Assembly: GCF_030546805.1 (NCBI RefSeq)
Contig: NZ_JAUOPC010000006.1
Coordinates: forward strand, 1 to 64,000
Origin: Cyclobacterium sp. 1_MG-2023
GTDB taxonomy: Bacteria; Bacteroidota; Bacteroidia; Cytophagales; Cyclobacteriaceae
Direction: 5' to 3'
Length of the DNA: 64,000 nucleotides
The position numbers and the translations under genes were made by a program. This document shows, in pieces, positions 43,728-53,173 of this stretch. Within the stretch, counting starts at the first letter, position 1. Each line of letters opens with the position of its first letter. Under the pieces are notes generated by a model. That model ran no database searches and was not told the DNA's origin. It saw only the letters and a list, made by a program, of their open reading frames with translations.

Positions 43728-45011
43728 ATGAGAATTGATAAAAATCAAATCAATACTATCAATGACAGAGCTCTCCCGGATCACCGGGAGAGTTTTGAGT
43801 ATCTAAGCAATAAATTAACCACCAAAGGACTGGAACCTGAGCAACTCATTCAGAAGATTCAGGATTTTCAAATTGCCATTCCAAGCTGGGCTCTCGGCAC
43901 TGGAGGCACAAGGTTTGGTAGATTTCCGGGTGGTGGTGAACCTAGGTCTTTAGAGGAAAAAATTGATGACGTAGGCCTTCTTCATGCATTAAATGCCGGA
44001 TCAGGTGCTATTTCCCTACATATCCCTTGGGATATTCCCGAAGACATCGATGCAGTGAAAGCCCATGCGGCTTCTCATAACCTGCTTTTCGATGCCGTCA
44101 ACTCAAATACCTTCCAGGATCAAGAAGATCAGGCTCTCTCTTATAAGTTTGGCTCATTGTGTCATACAGACAGTAAGGTAAGGCAACAAGCCATTGATCA
44201 CAACCTTGAGGTCATCAAATACGGGGACCAATTGGGATCGAAAGCGTTAACTGTTTGGTTGGCAGATGGGTCTTCATTTCCCGGACAAATGAATTTCAGA
44301 AAAGCCCTACAACGGACTCTGGATTCTTTGAAAGAGATTTATCAGGGGATGCCTGCAGATTGGAAAATGTTTGTAGAGTACAAACCTTACGAGCCCTATT
44401 TTTACCATACCGTTATACAGGATTGGGGAACATCTCATTTACTGGCTTCCCAATTGGGCGAAAGGGCCTTTACCTTGGTTGATTTGGGCCATCACCTTCC
44501 CAACACCAATATTGAACAAATTGTGGCCACCCTTATGATGCAGGGCAAACTTGGGGGATTTCATTTCAACGACTCCAAATTTGGTGATGACGACCTTACC
44601 GTAGGCGCCATGAAACCTTACCAATTGTTTTTGATATTTAACGAATTGGTAGAAGGCATGGAAGACATTACTTCCAAGAATCCTGCTCCGGCATGGATGA
44701 TCGATGCAAGCCACAACTTAAAAGATCCAATGGAGGACTTACTCCAATCGGTTGAAGCGATCCAGCTGGCTTATGCTCAAGCCTTAACTGTAGACCGAAA
44801 TGCCTTGGAAAATGCCCGCGAATCCAATGATGCGGTATTGGCCCAAGAAATTTTACAAAATGCTTTCCGAACTGATTTAAGGCCGCTAATAGCAGAAGCT
44901 CGACTACAGGCAGATGCTGCCCTTTCACCAGTAGAAGTCTACAGGGACTTGGCTGTAAGAAAGCAATTGGTCAAGGAAAGAGGTGCCAAAACACTTGCCA
45001 CCGGCCTTTAA
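43728..45011 (+). CDS. rhaI: L-rhamnose isomerase, RhaI type, 427 aa
   Basis: This TIM-barrel metalloenzyme converts L-rhamnose to L-rhamnulose. The family features are seen: IAIPSWALGTGGTRFGRFPGGGEP at about residues 50-70, metal ligands in KMFVEYKPYEPYF (Glu), LVDLGHHLPNTNIE (Asp/His) and GGFHFNDSKFGDDDL (His/Asp), and a late WMIDASHNLKDPMED. The length fits the Pseudomonas-type isomerase, not E. coli RhaA. It is flanked by aldolase/dehydrogenase and kinase genes, which confirms the pathway. Start codon and spacing (9 bp) suggest tight co-translation. Confidence 0.93.
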   Translation: MRIDKNQINTINDRALPDHRESFEYLSNKLTTKGLEPEQLIQKIQDFQIAIPSWALGTGGTRFGRFPGGGEPRSLEEKIDDVGLLHALNAGSGAISLHIPWDIPEDIDAVKAHAASHNLLFDAVNSNTFQDQEDQALSYKFGSLCHTDSKVRQQAIDHNLEVIKYGDQLGSKALTVWLADGSSFPGQMNFRKALQRTLDSLKEIYQGMPADWKMFVEYKPYEPYFYHTVIQDWGTSHLLASQLGERAFTLVDLGHHLPNTNIEQIVATLMMQGKLGGFHFNDSKFGDDDLTVGAMKPYQLFLIFNELVEGMEDITSKNPAPAWMIDASHNLKDPMEDLLQSVEAIQLAYAQALTVDRNALENARESNDAVLAQEILQNAFRTDLRPLIAEARLQADAALSPVEVYRDLAVRKQLVKERGAKTLATGL

Positions 45012-45047
45012 TTTAAATCAATCCATTCAAAATAATCCGAAAATACA

Positions 45048-46379
45048 ATGCCCATACCGGTAACTGCCATTTTTGATATAGGAAAAACGAACAAGAAATT
45101 TTTTCTATTTGATGAAAATCTAAATGAAATCAAGGAAGAATATGTACAGTTTCCAACGATTAAAGATGACGACGGATTTGAATGTGATGATTTAGAAAAA
45201 ATTACTAAGTGGGCCAAGGAAAATGTAGAGAAATTGTGCCAAGACCCTCAATATGAGATCAAAGCATTGAATTTCTCTACTTATGGGGCCACTTTTGTAT
45301 CGATTGGAGAAGATGGAAAGCCCGTTACCCCGATTTACAATTACCTCAAGGACTTCCCTGAAGATGTGCATAGGGAATTTTACAGCAAATACCCTGAGGA
45401 AAGCATCAATCAAACCACTGCCTCTCCAACTTTAGGTATGCTTAATTCAGGTTTGCAGCTTTACTGGCTCAAAAGAAAGAAGCCCGAAGTATTTAAAAAA
45501 ATCAAATATTCCCTACACCTTCCACAATACATCTCTTATCTTTTTACCGGGGAGGTTGTAAGTGAACCTACTTCCATAGGTTGCCATACCAAATTATGGG
45601 ATTTCCCTAAGGGCGATTATCACCAATGGGTTTACGATGAAGGCATAGCGGATAAACTTCCACGCCAGGTTCCTACTACTCACAGTTTTGAAAAAGAGAT
45701 CTGTGGGCAAAAGGTTAAAATTGGCGTGGGTATCCATGACTCTTCTTCAGCACTTGCTTCTTATTTGATTAAAATTAAAGAGCCATTCCTATTAATTTCG
45801 ACAGGTACTTGGAGCATTTCACTAAACCCTTTTCCCCAAAGAGACCTGACTTTCTCTGAATTGAAAAATGACTGTTTGAATTTCTTGTCCATTCATGGAA
45901 AGACGGTCAAGGCCAGTCGTTTCTTCCTTGGCTATGAACTGGATCATCAGCTCAAGAAAATGGACAAAACCTTTGGAAAAGAGCCCAAGTATTATAAAAA
46001 TATCGTGCCTAATGAAAAATTGGTTAACCAACTATTAAGTGGAGAGGTTTCCGGGACTTTTTATCCTGATGCCATAGCAAGAACTCCTTTGGTGGCTGAA
46101 ATCTTCCCTGAAAATAACTGGGACATCTCTTCCTTTTCAGATTATGAAGAAGCCTTTCACCATTTGATCTTTGGTTTGGTAAAAATGCAAGTGGCCTCAT
46201 TGATGCTCGCTAAAGGTGCAACAGCTATAAAAAAAGTGTATATTGATGGTGGTTTTGTTCATAACAAGGTCTTTATCCGTTTTTTAAATGCGCTTTTAGA
46301 AGGTTATGAACTCGAATTTTCAGACTTCCCTTTAGGCTCAGCTTATGGGGCGGCCTTAATGCTAAACGCTTTTAAATAA
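45048..46379 (+). CDS. rhaB: Rhamnulokinase, FGGY-family sugar kinase, 443 aa
   Basis: The N-terminal phosphate-binding motif is FDIGKTNKKFFLFDENLNEI. The conserved domains of the FGGY fold continue with LNFSTYGATFVSIGEDG and the adenosine-binding YIDGGFVHNKVFIRFLNAL near the C-terminus, plus LGSAYGAALMLN. It phosphorylates L-rhamnulose at O1. It is third in the operon after the isomerase (36 bp). The fuculose alternative is disfavoured by the RhaI-type isomerase next to it. Confidence 0.9.
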   Translation: MPIPVTAIFDIGKTNKKFFLFDENLNEIKEEYVQFPTIKDDDGFECDDLEKITKWAKENVEKLCQDPQYEIKALNFSTYGATFVSIGEDGKPVTPIYNYLKDFPEDVHREFYSKYPEESINQTTASPTLGMLNSGLQLYWLKRKKPEVFKKIKYSLHLPQYISYLFTGEVVSEPTSIGCHTKLWDFPKGDYHQWVYDEGIADKLPRQVPTTHSFEKEICGQKVKIGVGIHDSSSALASYLIKIKEPFLLISTGTWSISLNPFPQRDLTFSELKNDCLNFLSIHGKTVKASRFFLGYELDHQLKKMDKTFGKEPKYYKNIVPNEKLVNQLLSGEVSGTFYPDAIARTPLVAEIFPENNWDISSFSDYEEAFHHLIFGLVKMQVASLMLAKGATAIKKVYIDGGFVHNKVFIRFLNALLEGYELEFSDFPLGSAYGAALMLNAFK

Positions 46380-46397
46380 TTAAAACATTTAAGCTCA

Positions 46398-47273
46398 ATG
46401 AAGCAGTTTATTCTAGTACTAAGTTTCTTTTTTATCATGGGAGCCATATCAGCCCAAAATCAATCCATCATAATGGACATTTATCCGGGAGAAATACCCT
46501 TTCAGAAAGTTTCTCAGGTAAAAGAGGTGAGCGAGGTTGATGGAATTACCCGAATTAGCAATGTGCAAGTCCCCCAAATTCAAGTATTTTTACCAGCCAA
46601 AAGTTCTGCTACAGGACAAGCAGTAATCATTTGTCCCGGGGGAGGATATGGTATTTTAGCTTATGATTGGGAAGGAACAGACATTGCCAAATGGCTCAAC
46701 AGTCATGGCATTGCCGGCATTGTGCTAAAATACCGCTTACCTTCAGCTGTAACTCAAACAAGTCCTCACTTGGTCCCCATGTCGGATGGCCAACAAGCCA
46801 TTAGGCTGGTAAGACATCATGCCGAAGAGTGGAATATTGATCCTGATAAAATTGGTATTATGGGTTTTTCTGCCGGTGGTCATTTGGCCTCCACTTTGGG
46901 CACTCATTTTGATTCAGGAAACCCCGGCGCCGATGACCCCATACTGCATCAATCAAGCCGTCCTGATTTTATGATCCTTGGCTACCCTGTTGTTTCTTTC
47001 AATAAAACCTTTACACATATAGGCTCAAGAAACAATTTACTCGGTGAAAACCCGGAAGCGAAATGGGTCAGTTATTTCAGCAATGAAGAACAAATAAGAG
47101 CAGACACACCACCAACCTTTATCTTCCACTCCCAAGACGATACCGGAGTCCCGGTCAAACATAGTTTGATGTTTTATCAAGGATTGGTAGAAAAGAACAT
47201 CCCTGCAGAGATGCACTTGTACCCATTAGGTAAACATGGTTATGCCCTCTCCATCAATAAAGAAGGCACCTAA
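46398..47273 (+). CDS. Secreted alpha/beta-hydrolase paralogue, probably truncated by a nonsense codon, 291 aa
   Basis: A signal peptide (residues 1-19, cut after ISAQ) is followed by ICPGGGYGILAYDWEG, nucleophile GFSAGGHLAST, HSQDDTGVP and HLYPLGKHGYALS, so the catalytic triad is complete. The frame stops at TAA (47271-47273), but the same frame continues KDWPNSCINWLQHLE and ends at TGA (47319-47321), overlapping the next ATG. That extension matches the last helix of the paralogue at 40282 (EEWMQPLFDWMNNSG). It is therefore likely a recent loss of the final 16 residues; activity may remain. It is the fourth gene of the rhamnose operon. Confidence 0.85.
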   Translation: MKQFILVLSFFFIMGAISAQNQSIIMDIYPGEIPFQKVSQVKEVSEVDGITRISNVQVPQIQVFLPAKSSATGQAVIICPGGGYGILAYDWEGTDIAKWLNSHGIAGIVLKYRLPSAVTQTSPHLVPMSDGQQAIRLVRHHAEEWNIDPDKIGIMGFSAGGHLASTLGTHFDSGNPGADDPILHQSSRPDFMILGYPVVSFNKTFTHIGSRNNLLGENPEAKWVSYFSNEEQIRADTPPTFIFHSQDDTGVPVKHSLMFYQGLVEKNIPAEMHLYPLGKHGYALSINKEGT

Positions 47274-47317
47274 AAAGACTGGCCAAACAGTTGCATTAAC
47301 TGGTTGCAACACTTAGA

Positions 47318-48631
47318 ATGAAAGCTAATTTACAGCAGCTGAAAATAAGCCCTAATGGCAGGTTCTTAACCCATCAGGATGGGAGTCCTTTTTTCTGGTT
47401 GGGTGACACTGCGTGGGAATTGCTTCACAGGTTGTCACTGGAAGAAACCAGATTTTACTTTCAAAACCGTCTTGATAAAGGGTTTACCATTATTCAAACG
47501 GTTATCTTGGCAGAGCTGGATGGGCTCAACAGCCCCAATGCCAATGGACATTTGCCTTTGAATGAATTAGATCCCTGCCAACTCAATGAGGATTATTTCA
47601 AGCATGTAGAAGAGGTGGTTGCCTTGGCAAAGGAAATGGGGCTATACCTTGCCTTGCTACCTACCTGGGGAGACAAATACAATAAAAAATGGGGAACCGG
47701 CCCCGAAATTTTCACTCCTAAGAATGCCGAAACTTTCGGTGAATTACTGGCCAAGCGCTTTGCCAAGTACCCGCACTTGGTATGGGTTTTAGGTGGAGAC
47801 AGGGCCCCGGAAGACCAAGAAGATGAGGAAATTATTGAGCAGATGGCTTTGGGCATTAGGGCAATTGATAAAACAAGTCTAATCACCTACCATCCCGGAG
47901 GAGGAACCATTGCAAGTGATCTTTTTCCCAACGCATCATGGTTGCAAATCGACATGTTTCAATCCAGGCATCAAAAAAAATTCCGAGAATACCGATTTGT
48001 AAACAAGGCCAGAAGCAGAAAACCTATCCGACCTATAATCAATGGAGAGCCCGGTTATGAGAACATTCCCAACTTACTAAATAAATGGCATTTTCAGCGT
48101 TTGAATGCCGCTGATGTTAGGCTATCTGCCTATTGGAGCATGCTGTCCGGCGCGGCCGGTTATACCTATGGATGCAATGAAGTTTGGCAAATGCATTCAG
48201 AAAATGCCAGCCCGCTATTTGGCGCTCAAATGTCTTGGGACAAAGCCCTGGACTTACCCGGAGCCTCACAAATAGGTTTGTTGCCAAAGCTTTTTGCCAA
48301 GCTACCCTGGCAGGAAATGCTGGTTTCAACAAAAGTTTTGGCAGGCTTAAAGTGGCCTTTCCATCAACAGAAATTAGCCTTAACGACAGTCGATCAAGGC
48401 TGTATCCTTATTTACCAACCTCGAGGAAGCAAGATAAAAACACGAATAAAAAAGGACATTTTGAATATGGCTGAAGCTTATTGGATCAACCCCCAAGACG
48501 GAAAAGTTGAAGCCCTCAAAGGGAGGCTTTCAAACACTTTTCAGACACCGAATAGGTTACAAGATTGGTTGCTATTGATCCTATCAGGCAGCTACCAGGA
48601 ACAGTGGAAATCTCAAAGAACTGATACTTAA
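47318..48631 (+). CDS. GH140-type (DUF4038) glycoside hydrolase, apiosidase-like, 437 aa
   Basis: A (beta/alpha)8-barrel DUF4038 enzyme. Signature segments: RFLTHQDGSPFFWLGDTAWELLHRL at the start, KGFTIIQTVILAELDG, the GGDRAPE region, and a late EPGYE with a conserved Glu typical of the family; INGEPGYEN and YGCNEVWQM are likely active-site parts. GH140 enzymes remove apiose-linked side chains from pectic rhamnogalacturonan II. There is no signal peptide in the annotated start, so it may act in the cytoplasm or the start may be further in. It is the last gene of the rhamnose cluster and originally overlapped the esterase. Confidence 0.82.
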   Translation: MKANLQQLKISPNGRFLTHQDGSPFFWLGDTAWELLHRLSLEETRFYFQNRLDKGFTIIQTVILAELDGLNSPNANGHLPLNELDPCQLNEDYFKHVEEVVALAKEMGLYLALLPTWGDKYNKKWGTGPEIFTPKNAETFGELLAKRFAKYPHLVWVLGGDRAPEDQEDEEIIEQMALGIRAIDKTSLITYHPGGGTIASDLFPNASWLQIDMFQSRHQKKFREYRFVNKARSRKPIRPIINGEPGYENIPNLLNKWHFQRLNAADVRLSAYWSMLSGAAGYTYGCNEVWQMHSENASPLFGAQMSWDKALDLPGASQIGLLPKLFAKLPWQEMLVSTKVLAGLKWPFHQQKLALTTVDQGCILIYQPRGSKIKTRIKKDILNMAEAYWINPQDGKVEALKGRLSNTFQTPNRLQDWLLLILSGSYQEQWKSQRTDT

Positions 48632-48711
48632 ACAGTTGTTAAATTTTTGTGGATAAAATTGTGGATAAAGCAACAAAATGCTGTTTTCTCTTCATTTTTA
48701 TTCAAAATAGC

Positions 48712-49134
48712 TCATTCTCCCATTACTGTAAGCACCAAGTTTCTCTTTCCCCCATAATTGCGATACTCTCCAAGGTAAATGCCTTGCCAAGTCCCCATAT
48801 TCAATCTACCACGGGTAACAGGAACTTGCACTGAACAACCAAAAATACTTGATTTAAGGTGTGCAGGCATATCATCAGGGCCTTCCATGGTATGTATAAA
48901 ATGGGGGTAATCCTCAGGAATCAAGTAATTGCTAAAGGTTTCGAAATCTACTCTTACAGTAGGATCAGCGTTTTCATTGATTGTTAAACCTGCAGAAGTA
49001 TGTTTTATCCAAACTTGAAGCAGCCCCCGATCAATTTTATTTAATTCAGGAAAGTTATCCACAATATGTCTGGTAATGAGGTGAAAACCTCTTTTGTAAG
49101 CGGGCAATTGAATTTCTTTTTGAAAAGTTTTCAT
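48712..49134 (-). CDS. YjbQ/UPF0047 family protein, 140 aa
   Basis: A complete UPF0047 protein: GFHLITRHIVDNFPEL, VWIKHTSAGLTINENADPTV, the HTMEGPDDMPAHLKSSIFG loop and RGRLNMGTWQGIYLGEYRN at the end. His and Asp residues in these stretches line the presumed active site. Homologues have weak thiamine-phosphate-synthase activity, but the physiological role is not settled. It converges with the GH140 gene and is transcribed away from the HbpS-like gene. Confidence 0.92.
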   Translation of the reverse strand: MKTFQKEIQLPAYKRGFHLITRHIVDNFPELNKIDRGLLQVWIKHTSAGLTINENADPTVRVDFETFSNYLIPEDYPHFIHTMEGPDDMPAHLKSSIFGCSVQVPVTRGRLNMGTWQGIYLGEYRNYGGKRNLVLTVMGE

Positions 49135-49239
49135 TGATTTTTTTACCGATTTGATTCCTACTCAAATATAAAAAATTTAAGAATTGCAGTTTATTAATTA
49201 TATTTAAGATTAATCCTTTTAGAACTTAAATTTAATAAA

Positions 49240-49707
49240 ATGCAGAAGCTAAGCTTTTCAATTTTAATCTTGTTATTCACCGTGGTGAGTTTTTCAACCA
49301 ATGCCCAACAGATGACAGAAGTCCTTAGCCTTAAGGATGCTCAAGCAATTGCTGATGCTGCAGAAGCTAAAGCCAAAGCAAACGATTGGAATGTAGTCAT
49401 AGCCATCGTAGATGCCGGCGGACATTTGGTAGTCCTCAGAAGAATGGATGGAACCCAAAGTGGAAGTATTGACGTGGCCTTAGAAAAAAGTGAAACGGCG
49501 GTTAAGTTCAAAAGGTCCACTAAAGAATTTGAAGACATGGTCAAGGAAGGGCGGTTGAATATTCTTAGTCTACCAGGAGTGCTGGCCATGGAAGGCGGGC
49601 TTCCTATTATTTCCGGAGACCAGGTTATCGGAGCCATTGGTGTGAGCGGCGCTGCCCCACCTGAAGATGGAATTATTGCTGAAGCCGGAGTTGCAGCTTT
49701 CAAATAA
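49240..49707 (+). CDS. GlcG/HbpS-family (DUF336) secreted protein, 155 aa
   Basis: A signal peptide (residues 1-22, cut at TNAQQ) is followed by the GlcG/HbpS domain: LKDAQAIADAAEAKAKANDWN, VVIAIVDAGGHLVVLRRMDGT, KRSTKEFEDMV, and the C-terminal MEGGLPIISGDQVIGAIGVSGA. The fold binds small ligands or haem in some members. Exported versions are common in Bacteroidota; the role here is unknown. It has an AT-rich upstream region shared divergently with the YjbQ gene. Confidence 0.88.
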   Translation: MQKLSFSILILLFTVVSFSTNAQQMTEVLSLKDAQAIADAAEAKAKANDWNVVIAIVDAGGHLVVLRRMDGTQSGSIDVALEKSETAVKFKRSTKEFEDMVKEGRLNILSLPGVLAMEGGLPIISGDQVIGAIGVSGAAPPEDGIIAEAGVAAFK

Positions 49708-49752
49708 TCTTCTCTTTTCTGAATTGGGAATAATTCTGATGGACCTTTACAA

Positions 49753-50910
49753 ATGATGACAAAAGCAAAAAATTTACCCTCTAAACTCCCCTATGTAGGC
49801 ACAACCATTTTTACGGTTATGTCCAAATTGGCGACAGATGAGGGGGCCTACAATTTATCCCAAGGCTTTCCAAGCTTTGATTGTTCTCCAAAGCTAAGTG
49901 AATTGGTTTGTCACTATTTAAAAAATGGATACAACCAATATGCTCCCATGTCCGGGGCACCCGTTTTCAGGGAAAGCATTGCCGAAAAAACCGCCGATGT
50001 CTATGGAACAGCCTACGATCCTGAGACAGAAGTGACCGTCACCTCGGGAGCAACAGAAGCCATTTTCTGTGCAGTTACTGCAGTAGTCTATCCCGGAGAT
50101 GAGGTGATTGTATTGGAACCGGCCTATGACAGCTACGTGCCGGCCATAGACCTTAATGGTGGCGTTCCGGTTTTCGTCACATTAGATGCCCCTGATTTTA
50201 AAATAGATTGGGAAAAGGTTAAAGCCAAAATCAGCCCCAAAACCAAAGCCATTCTTATCAACACTCCCCACAACCCTGTGGGAACGGTTTTCAGTAAAGA
50301 AGACCTTGATAGCTTGGCGGATATTATTCGTGACAAAGACATTTATATCATAAGTGATGAGGTATACGAACATATTGTTTTTGATGGGGAAGTTCACCAT
50401 TCCATGATGACTCATCCGGAATTAAAAGAAAGGTCCTTTATTTGTAATTCTGTGGGTAAAACCTACCATGTTACAGGCTGGAAAATTGGTTATTGCCTAG
50501 CGCCTGCTGCCCTAAGCAAGGAGTTTAGGCGTATCCACCAATACATTACTTTCTGCACAGTGTCTCCCATGCAGTATGCGCTTGCAGATTTCTTAAAATT
50601 GCCTGAACATTATGAAGCCCTTTCTGATTTCTACCAACGGAAGAGAGATCGTTTCAATGAAGCTTTACAGGCATCGAGATTTACCTTTAAACCTTCTAAA
50701 GGAAGTTTCTTTCAAATCGTCTCTTACGAAAAAATCACTGACGAATACGATTATGATTTGGCCATAAGGCTTACCAAAGAGATCAAGGTGGCATCTGTAC
50801 CAGTATCCGTTTTTTATAAGGATAAAAAAGATGATAAATTATTACGGTTTTGTTTTGCAAAGGACGATGACATCCTAGACAAAGCCGCTGAATTGTTATG
50901 TAAATTATAA
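49753..50910 (+). CDS. PLP-dependent aminotransferase, methionine aminotransferase-like (YbdL type), 385 aa
   Basis: A fold-type I aminotransferase: YNLSQGFPSFDCSP near the start, the phosphate site TSGATEAIF, NTPHNPVGTVFS, IISDEVYEHIVFDG, and the PLP lysine in SVGKTYHVTGWKIGYCLAP. The arginine for the carboxylate is in LLRFCFAKDD. The sequence style matches the YbdL/kynurenine aminotransferase group, which transaminates methionine in salvage. The start is ATGATG; either could be used. It is followed by the TIM-barrel gene 14 bp later. Confidence 0.9.
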   Translation: MMTKAKNLPSKLPYVGTTIFTVMSKLATDEGAYNLSQGFPSFDCSPKLSELVCHYLKNGYNQYAPMSGAPVFRESIAEKTADVYGTAYDPETEVTVTSGATEAIFCAVTAVVYPGDEVIVLEPAYDSYVPAIDLNGGVPVFVTLDAPDFKIDWEKVKAKISPKTKAILINTPHNPVGTVFSKEDLDSLADIIRDKDIYIISDEVYEHIVFDGEVHHSMMTHPELKERSFICNSVGKTYHVTGWKIGYCLAPAALSKEFRRIHQYITFCTVSPMQYALADFLKLPEHYEALSDFYQRKRDRFNEALQASRFTFKPSKGSFFQIVSYEKITDEYDYDLAIRLTKEIKVASVPVSVFYKDKKDDKLLRFCFAKDDDILDKAAELLCKL

Positions 50911-50924
50911 ATTGTTTCCAAGGA

Positions 50925-51854
50925 ATGCTTGAATTAGGTTTTGTAAGTGCCATCCTGGCTGAAAAAAGTTTTGAAGAAGTCATTGACTTTGCTGCCAATG
51001 AAAAATTTTCATGTGTAGAAATCATGTGTTGGCCGAAAGGCAAAGCAGAAAGGCGCTACGCCGGAGTTACGCATATTGATGTGGCCAACCTTGATGAAAA
51101 AACGGTAGCACATATCAAAGACTACCAAAATAAAAAGAACGTCTATGTATCGGGACTGGGCTTTTATCCTAACCCGATGGATCCGGATGAAAAAGTAGCA
51201 GAGAACGCACTTTCTCATATTATGGCAGTAATTGATGGGGCCGAGAAATTAGGAATACCCGTAGTCAATACCTTCATTGGAAGAAACCCTGCCCTAAATA
51301 TTGCGGACAATTTGAGCCTATTTGAAGAGCGGTTTCCTCAAATCATTAAACATGCATCAGCCAAAGGCATTAAAATAGGGATAGAAAATTGCCCCATGTT
51401 TTTTACGGATGATGAATGGCCCGGAGGAAAAAACCTAGCCATTTCTCCTGCCATCTGGGACAAAATGTTTCATATAATTCCTGATGCAAATTTTGGGTTG
51501 AATTACGATCCCTCTCATTTGGTTTGGATGCAAATGGACCCAGTACAGCCCATCTATGATTACAAGGAAAGGCTGCACCACATTCACCTTAAAGATGTAA
51601 AGGTCTACCAAGAAAAGCTAAACAGAGTTGGCATTCTAGCCAATCCGTTGGAGTATCATTCTCCCAAAATACCCGGGTTGGGAGATGTGCCTTGGGGACG
51701 GTTTTTTGCGGCCCTTACTGATGTAGGGTACAGGGGCCCCTGCTGCATTGAAGTGGAGGATAAAGCCTACGAAAAATCAGAAGCCGATGTAAATATGGCC
51801 ATATTAACCGCTAGAAATTACCTGCGGCAGTACATTCCATTTAGAGCTTCCTAA
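50925..51854 (+). CDS. Xylose-isomerase-like TIM-barrel sugar isomerase/epimerase, 309 aa
   Basis: An AP-endonuclease-2/hydroxypyruvate-isomerase fold: FSCVEIMCWPKGKAERRY, VSGLGFYPNPMDPDE, IGIENCPMFFTDDEW, NYDPSHLVWMQMDPV, IHHIHLKDVKVYQEK, and a last metal site CCIEVEDKAYEKS. The Glu/Asp/His metal ligands are all present (GIENCP, DPSHLVW, HLKD, CIEVED). It probably isomerises or epimerises a keto-sugar. It is co-transcribed with the aminotransferase (14 bp) and ends before a strong terminator. Confidence 0.9.
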   Translation: MLELGFVSAILAEKSFEEVIDFAANEKFSCVEIMCWPKGKAERRYAGVTHIDVANLDEKTVAHIKDYQNKKNVYVSGLGFYPNPMDPDEKVAENALSHIMAVIDGAEKLGIPVVNTFIGRNPALNIADNLSLFEERFPQIIKHASAKGIKIGIENCPMFFTDDEWPGGKNLAISPAIWDKMFHIIPDANFGLNYDPSHLVWMQMDPVQPIYDYKERLHHIHLKDVKVYQEKLNRVGILANPLEYHSPKIPGLGDVPWGRFFAALTDVGYRGPCCIEVEDKAYEKSEADVNMAILTARNYLRQYIPFRAS

Positions 51855-51861
51855 GTTTTGA

Positions 51862-51900
51862 AGATGCCGTATTGTTGTTTGACAATACGGCATCTTTTTA
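51862..51900 (+). terminator. Terminator of the isomerase unit
   Basis: AAGATGCCGTATTGT (51862-51876) pairs perfectly with ACAATACGGCATCTT (51883-51897) around a six-base loop, followed by TTT. It is 8 bp past the stop codon. Confidence 0.85.
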
Positions 51901-51970
51901 CCGAAAGATGAAGATGAGACTTTTCAAATTCAACCTTTAATTTACAATACACAAAGACTGCTTTAGCCTA

Positions 51971-53050
51971 TTAAATGGTCAAAATATTCGGATTGGCTTT
52001 ATCAATGGTTTCTTCTTTCCAATCTTTTTCATCCTCTTCCAGTGCCTCTTTTTTATCATCCTGGTCGTTTTCAGGTTTTAATTTGAGTTTGATATAAATT
52101 GGAAAATGATCTGAGGATATGGAGGGAAGCCGTTTTATCTCCCTCAACAGAAAATCTTCGGTATGAAAAATATGATCCAGTGGCCATCTGAACGGAAAGT
52201 ATTTGGCATTATAAGTATTGAAAAAGCCCCTACCTTTTCTAGGATCCAAAAGTCCGCTGATTTTTTGAAACAAGCGGGTGGTCCTTGACCAAGCCACATC
52301 ATTCAGGTCACCAAAAACCAAAGTGGGCAGCCCCGGATCCTTTACATTTTCTCCTACAATTAGAAGTTCTGCATCACGTGAAAGTGAAGTATCACTCTCG
52401 GTAGGACTAGGTGGCTCAGGGTGTATACAATGGATTTGAATGGCTTTACCTGAAGGTAAAATTACACTGGAGTGAATGGAAGGGATATCATCTTCTACCA
52501 AATAATGCACTTTGGTATTTTCCAATTCTAGATTTGAGTACAGATGCATACCATAAAGATTATCCAAGGGAATCTTAACCTGATATTTATAATCTTTTTC
52601 TATAACTTGCAATTGATCTTCCCACCATTTGTCCGACTCAAGGGTCAAAACCAAGTTCGGTTTCTCCTTTTTCACTAAGTTGATCAACTTTTCTACATGC
52701 CTATTGGGTGTCAGCACATTACTTACCAGGATTCCAATTTCATTTTCGGGAGAGGCCTTTTTATCTTTTTTCACTTCTTTTTTAGCCATCAGGGTATAAG
52801 GAAAAATCTTTCTTGCCTGATAGAACCATGAAAAAACCACCAACAAAAAACCTGTAATATTTAGTGCCTCAAAGGATAGATAAGGAAATACATACAGCGC
52901 TACAGCCAAAGTAGCCATAATCAATAATTGAATGCGGGGAAAATCAAATACACGTATCCACCAATTGCTTAGCTTTAGCTTTGAAGCGAGGACAGCAAAA
53001 ACACAGATGATACTTAATATGATTTTTAAAATATTTAAAACCAGTTCCAT
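51971..53050 (-). CDS. Membrane-anchored endonuclease/exonuclease/phosphatase-family protein, 359 aa
   Basis: Three membrane helices in the first 85 residues (ILKIILSIICVFAVLAS, LLIMATLAVALYVFPYL, ITGFLLVVFSWFYQA) are followed by a soluble EEP domain: GILVSNVLTPNRHVEKLINL, VLTLESDKWWEDQL, the metal site FGDLNDVAWSRTTR and the final ISSDHFPIYI. The last 25 residues are very acidic and basic (DDKKEALEEDEKDWKEE). The domain probably lies on the outer face. It could cleave phosphodiesters of nucleic acids or lipids; no signature decides. Confidence 0.87.
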   Translation of the reverse strand: MELVLNILKIILSIICVFAVLASKLKLSNWWIRVFDFPRIQLLIMATLAVALYVFPYLSFEALNITGFLLVVFSWFYQARKIFPYTLMAKKEVKKDKKASPENEIGILVSNVLTPNRHVEKLINLVKKEKPNLVLTLESDKWWEDQLQVIEKDYKYQVKIPLDNLYGMHLYSNLELENTKVHYLVEDDIPSIHSSVILPSGKAIQIHCIHPEPPSPTESDTSLSRDAELLIVGENVKDPGLPTLVFGDLNDVAWSRTTRLFQKISGLLDPRKGRGFFNTYNAKYFPFRWPLDHIFHTEDFLLREIKRLPSISSDHFPIYIKLKLKPENDQDDKKEALEEDEKDWKEETIDKANPNILTI

Positions 53051-53173
53051 TTAGAAAGGAGGTTAAATTCAATACCCTAGAGGTATTTTAGTTTTAGGAA
53101 ATATCTACAATATATACGAAAGCGGGAAAATTATTAATAATTTTAAGCATCTATTTAACAAACAATTTACCTC

